Shown here: positions 53,300 through 56,315 of the stretch, in pieces
How positions within the stretch are numbered: the stretch's first letter is position 1
How the letters are laid out: every line of letters begins with the position of its first letter
Assembly: GCF_015548375.1 (NCBI RefSeq)
Contig: NZ_JADMWW010000018.1
Coordinates: 1 to 56,315, forward strand
Source of the DNA: Collinsella aerofaciens
Lineage (GTDB): Bacteria > Actinomycetota > Coriobacteriia > Coriobacteriales > Coriobacteriaceae
DNA length: 56,315 nt
Reading direction: 5' to 3'
Notes under the pieces: generated by a model
Told to the model about the DNA's origin: nothing
The model's input: the letters and a program-made list of their open reading frames with translations, nothing else
Databases searched by the model: none
Translations under genes and position numbers: made by a program

Positions 53300-55855
53300 C
53301 TAGAACGTCTGCTCGTAGTCGCTGTGCTTTTTGGCCGAACGCACCAGGAACTCCTGGTTGGTGTTGGTGCCCTTAAGACCCTTGATAAACGACGCAGCTG
53401 CGCGCTCGGTGTTGTTCATGCCGGCAAGAATGCGACGCAGGCCAAAGACAAACGGACGCATCTGCTCGTCAACCAACAGGTCCTCGTTACGCGTACCGGA
53501 GGCAACGGGGTCGATAGCCGGGAAGATGCGGCGGTCGGCCAGGTCGCGGTCGAGCTTGAGCTCCATGTTGCCGGTGCCCTTGAACTCCTCAAAGATGACC
53601 TCGTCCATCTTGGAGCCGGTGTCGATGAGGGCAGAGGCCAGGATGGTGAGCGAGCCACCGTTCTCGATATTGCGGGCTGCGCCCAGGAAGCGCTTGGGCG
53701 GATACAGTGCCGCCGAATCGACGCCGCCCGAAAGGATGCGGCCTGAGGCGGGCGCCGCCAAGTTGTAGGCGCGGGCAAGACGCGTGATGGAGTCGAGCAC
53801 CACCACGACATCGCCGCCCAGCTCCACGATGCGCTTGGCGCGCTCGATGACGAGCTCTGCCACACGAGTGTGGTTGTCGGCGGGCATATCGAAGGTCGAC
53901 GCCACAACCTCGCCCTTGATGGAACGCTGCATATCGGTAACCTCTTCGGGGCGCTCGTCGACGAGCAGGCAGATGAGGTGCACCTCGGGGTTGTTAATCG
54001 AGATAGACTGGCAGATCTTCTTGAGGATTGTGGTCTTGCCGGCCTTGGGCGGGGACACGATCAAGCCACGCTGACCCTTGCCGATCGGCGACACGATGTC
54101 GATGGCGCGACCGGTAATGGAGTCCTTGCCATGCTCCATGCGCAGCGGCTCGTTGGGATAGACCGGGGTGAGGTCACCGAACTTGGGGCGGTTGCGAATC
54201 TGCTCGGGGTCCAGACCGTTGACGGTCGTGATTTTGGCGAGGCCGGCGCGCTTGTCGCCGCCGCGCGAAGGACGCAGCGAGCCCTCGATGACGTCGCCCG
54301 TGCGCAGGCGCGCGGAGCGAATGAGGTAGGCAGGGACGAAGGCGTCGTCGTTGGACTTCATGTAACCGTGGGCGTGGATGATGCCGGAACTGTCCGGGCG
54401 AATCTGCAGGATACCCTTGATATCACGGAAGCCCTCGGCCTTTGCGGCAGTGGTGTAGATCTCCTCGACAAGCTCGGCTTTCTTCTTGCCGGTCGTCTCG
54501 ATCTCGAACTCCTTGGCCTTCTCGCGCAGCTCGGCGACCTTCATGGCAGCGAGTTCCTCGCGCGAAAGCGTGGGTTCGGTGGGGGCGGCATTACGCTCCT
54601 TGTTGCGCTGCTTGCGATCGCGCTGGCGGTTGCGACGGTCGTTGTTGCGGTCGTCCTTGCGCTCGTTGCGCTCGTCGTTGCGCTTGTGCTGGCGACGGTT
54701 GGGGCGAGCGTTGTCATCGGCCTCAGCGGGCGCGGCGTCATCGGTTGCGGCGGCGTCGGCATTGGCCTTAGCGGCGTCATTGGCCTCGGCGCCGGAATCG
54801 ACCTGCGCTTCGACATCAGCCTGCTGCTCGGACGCCTTGGCCTTAGCGGACTTCTTACGACCGCGCTTGGGCTTCTCGGACGCAGGCTGTTCGACGTCCT
54901 GGGGCTCGGCGGCATCAGTCGATGCATCGGCGGTCGTCTCGTCGGAATCCTCGGACGTACCCTTCTTGGCGGCCTTAGCCTTGGACGTGCGTTTAACAGC
55001 AGTGCGACGGCTGCGACCTGGACGGACGTCGGCGGGCTCGACATCGGCAGAAACGGCCTCGGAAGTCGTGGCATCCTGGACGGGTGCATCGGCAGCGGTT
55101 GCAGACTCGGCGGTCGCCGCAGCATCCCGAGCGGCTGCAGCTGCGGCTGCGGCCTTCTCTGCCTCGACGAAGGCCTTGGGCTTGCGACCGCGACGGTGCG
55201 GGCGCAAAGCCGGATCGACAACGGGAACTTCGCTGGCCTCGACAGGCGCAGCGGACTCAGCAGGCGATGCGCCCTCCCCTGCCGCGGAACGAACCGAAGC
55301 CTCGGTGAGCTCGAGGGTTACCTGATCGGCAACCTGCTCGGCCTTAGCAGCCGTGCGACGGCGTGTGCGCGGTGCCGGCTTCTCGGTCGGCTGGTCGGCG
55401 GCAGGTGTCTCGGGCGCAGACGGAGCTGCAAGCTCGGTCAGAGCCGCGGCCTCGCGCTCGGCAGCACGACGGCGGGCGCGCACCACCTGAGCCTCGCTAA
55501 TCTGCGCCAACGCACGCGCCTGCGCGACCTCATCGGAAATCGGCTCCGAGGAGTCAGCTGCAACGGTGCGCTTGACGCGCGTCGTGCGCGTGGTACGGCG
55601 CTTGGGCTTGGTGACCTCCTCGCCGTCAGCAGCAGACTTGGCCGTGCGGCGCGTACGCTTGGGCTTTGCCGGAGCAGCCTCCTCACCAGTTGCAGGCACG
55701 GCCTTCTCAGCCGCTGAAGGCGTAGGCGTCGAAGCAGCCTTAGGCGTCTCAGGAGCCGAGGCTTGCGCGGGCGCCGCGACCTGGTCCAACGCAACCGGTG
55801 CAGCGGGAGCGGCTTGCGTCGTCGTTATTTCGTTTTCTTGCTGTTGATCAGACAC
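53300..55855 (-). CDS. rho: Transcription termination factor Rho with long disordered N-terminal extension
   Basis: Hexameric RNA helicase that ends transcription. The last ~420 of 851 residues are the Rho core: helical EELAAMKVAELREKAKEFEI, the RNA-binding fold, Walker A SPPKAGKTTILKKICQSI, VVVVLDSITRLARAYN (Walker B and Q-loop region) and ALYPPKRFLGAARNIENGGS. The RNP strand GFGFLR of E. coli Rho is HGYMKSN here. Residues 1-430 are a low-complexity extension: Ala/Pro/Glu with KRTRRT-like basic patches, then a highly charged Arg/Asn/Asp stretch (DERNERKDDRNNDRRNRQRD). Extensions occur in other actinobacterial Rho proteins, and this one is large. Start is GTG at 55855 with a weak ribosome binding site. 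Confidence 0.95.
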   Translation of the reverse strand: MSDQQQENEITTTQAAPAAPVALDQVAAPAQASAPETPKAASTPTPSAAEKAVPATGEEAAPAKPKRTRRTAKSAADGEEVTKPKRRTTRTTRVKRTVAADSSEPISDEVAQARALAQISEAQVVRARRRAAEREAAALTELAAPSAPETPAADQPTEKPAPRTRRRTAAKAEQVADQVTLELTEASVRSAAGEGASPAESAAPVEASEVPVVDPALRPHRRGRKPKAFVEAEKAAAAAAAARDAAATAESATAADAPVQDATTSEAVSADVEPADVRPGRSRRTAVKRTSKAKAAKKGTSEDSDETTADASTDAAEPQDVEQPASEKPKRGRKKSAKAKASEQQADVEAQVDSGAEANDAAKANADAAATDDAAPAEADDNARPNRRQHKRNDERNERKDDRNNDRRNRQRDRKQRNKERNAAPTEPTLSREELAAMKVAELREKAKEFEIETTGKKKAELVEEIYTTAAKAEGFRDIKGILQIRPDSSGIIHAHGYMKSNDDAFVPAYLIRSARLRTGDVIEGSLRPSRGGDKRAGLAKITTVNGLDPEQIRNRPKFGDLTPVYPNEPLRMEHGKDSITGRAIDIVSPIGKGQRGLIVSPPKAGKTTILKKICQSISINNPEVHLICLLVDERPEEVTDMQRSIKGEVVASTFDMPADNHTRVAELVIERAKRIVELGGDVVVVLDSITRLARAYNLAAPASGRILSGGVDSAALYPPKRFLGAARNIENGGSLTILASALIDTGSKMDEVIFEEFKGTGNMELKLDRDLADRRIFPAIDPVASGTRNEDLLVDEQMRPFVFGLRRILAGMNNTERAAASFIKGLKGTNTNQEFLVRSAKKHSDYEQTF

Positions 55856-56315
55856 AGTGTTTGCTCAACTTTCTTTTCAAGCCCTGTGATCACATGCTCC
55901 CTGCATAAACCTTCAGGGCGGCTAAACAGTCTAGTTCCGTCAAATACCGACGGACATCATTGATCTGTATCGAGATGATTGCGTCATATACGCAGCTTTA
56001 GTGTAACACAACCGCCGCCACCTGCAACTTAGTCATTGGACGTTCTTAAACGCCCAGTCATCAGGGACACTCCTCCTCAAAAGCGCCTTGAAATGTCGCG
56101 CCAGAGGAGTGAAGCCGTGGCACCTGGAATAGCCGCGCCACGAATCGCGCCCATCTGCTACGTTTGCCCCGAGCCCCTGACCATACCCTTGTTTTTTCAA
56201 AAACAACGAGTCTGCTACCTGCACTGATAATTGTCCTTGGGGGAAGCGGGCACTGCGGGGCGCGGCAACGGCGCGCGATTTCCGCGTCGCAGCGCTACCC
56301 TGATGCTGAATGCCG
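55856..56315. other. Region upstream of rho, up to the window edge
   Basis: No supported gene. A minus-strand frame is open from the window edge to 56033 but has no recognisable domain. The rho leader contains a small hairpin (TCCGTC/GACGGA, 55936-55954). Confidence 0.4.
56000..56027 (-). promoter_or_regulatory. Candidate rho promoter
   Basis: On the minus strand TTGCAG (56027-56022) and TACACT (56005-56000) are separated by 16 bases. This would give rho a leader of about 140 bases, long enough for the autogenous control known for rho in other bacteria. Confidence 0.45.

Noticed and set aside
53870-55717. 615-codon plus-strand frame opposite rho
   Set aside because: Shadow of the GC-rich low-complexity part of rho; no homology.
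56033-56315. Minus-strand frame open to the window edge
   Set aside because: It could be the end of a gene outside the window, but no domain is recognisable and the composition is not coding-like.

Overview
The window looks like chromosome from a GC-rich anaerobic actinomycete of the Coriobacteriia, most likely Collinsella or a close relative. This is an inference from gene content: a sufCBDSU operon behind an Rrf2 regulator, an IscU-like/GGGtGRT pair, a Rho factor with a very long disordered N-terminus, and many proteins built from cell-wall (choline/glucan) binding repeats. No rRNA or other species-level marker is present. The left third (about 0.9-23.8 kb) is visibly more AT-rich than the rest, as expected for a variable surface-glycan locus.

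Layout. 1-0.4 kb: broken IS256-type transposase. 0.9-6.9 kb (minus strand): glycan operon with two GT2 enzymes, a GT4, a MOP-family flippase, a LicD phosphotransferase and a DUF2304 protein. 7.0-22.0 kb: six secreted proteins made of tandem W/Y-rich cell-wall-binding repeats, five of them carrying a peptidoglycan-active or peptidase-like domain (L,D-transpeptidase, NlpC/P60, C39-like in a frameshifted gene, GH25 lysozyme, second NlpC/P60-like) and one ending in a small Cys/His motif. Between them, on the plus strand, lie an HTH-LicC-LicA fusion and a LicB-type transporter. Together these give every step for choline uptake, activation and transfer to a surface glycan, beside proteins whose repeats resemble phosphocholine binders. 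This is the most interesting system in the window.

22.3-23.8 kb: two-gene cassette, DUF4869 plus a P-loop ATPase, function unknown. 23.8-32.0 kb: second, GC-rich glycosyltransferase cluster (five minus-strand GT2 genes and one divergent galactofuranosyltransferase-like gene). 32.0-33.8 kb: AAA-ATPase-like/PDDEXK family protein. 34.0-35.8 kb: sortase-anchored surface protein with a probable lysozyme-like head. 35.9-36.6 kb: HEPN/MNT toxin-antitoxin-like pair. 36.6-42.5 kb: Rrf2 regulator divergent from sufCBDSU, with two near-identical palindromic operators between them. 43.2-44.0 kb: REP-associated (RAYT-type) transposase homologue with an altered metal-binding motif. 44.4-46.2 kb: IscU-like/GGGtGRT pair. 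46.4-47.9 kb: stand-alone FAD oxidoreductase. 48.0-48.6 kb: tRNA-His and two tRNA-Lys, with a duplicated tRNA-Lys 3' end that looks like an integration scar. 48.8-51.0 kb: aminotransferase and ROK sugar kinase. 51.1-53.0 kb: VanZ-like protein and an acidic membrane-anchored protein. 53.3-55.9 kb: rho.

Start sites were moved inward from the longest open frame wherever a Shine-Dalgarno sequence or the family boundary supports it. Family assignments are from reading motifs; no database search was run.
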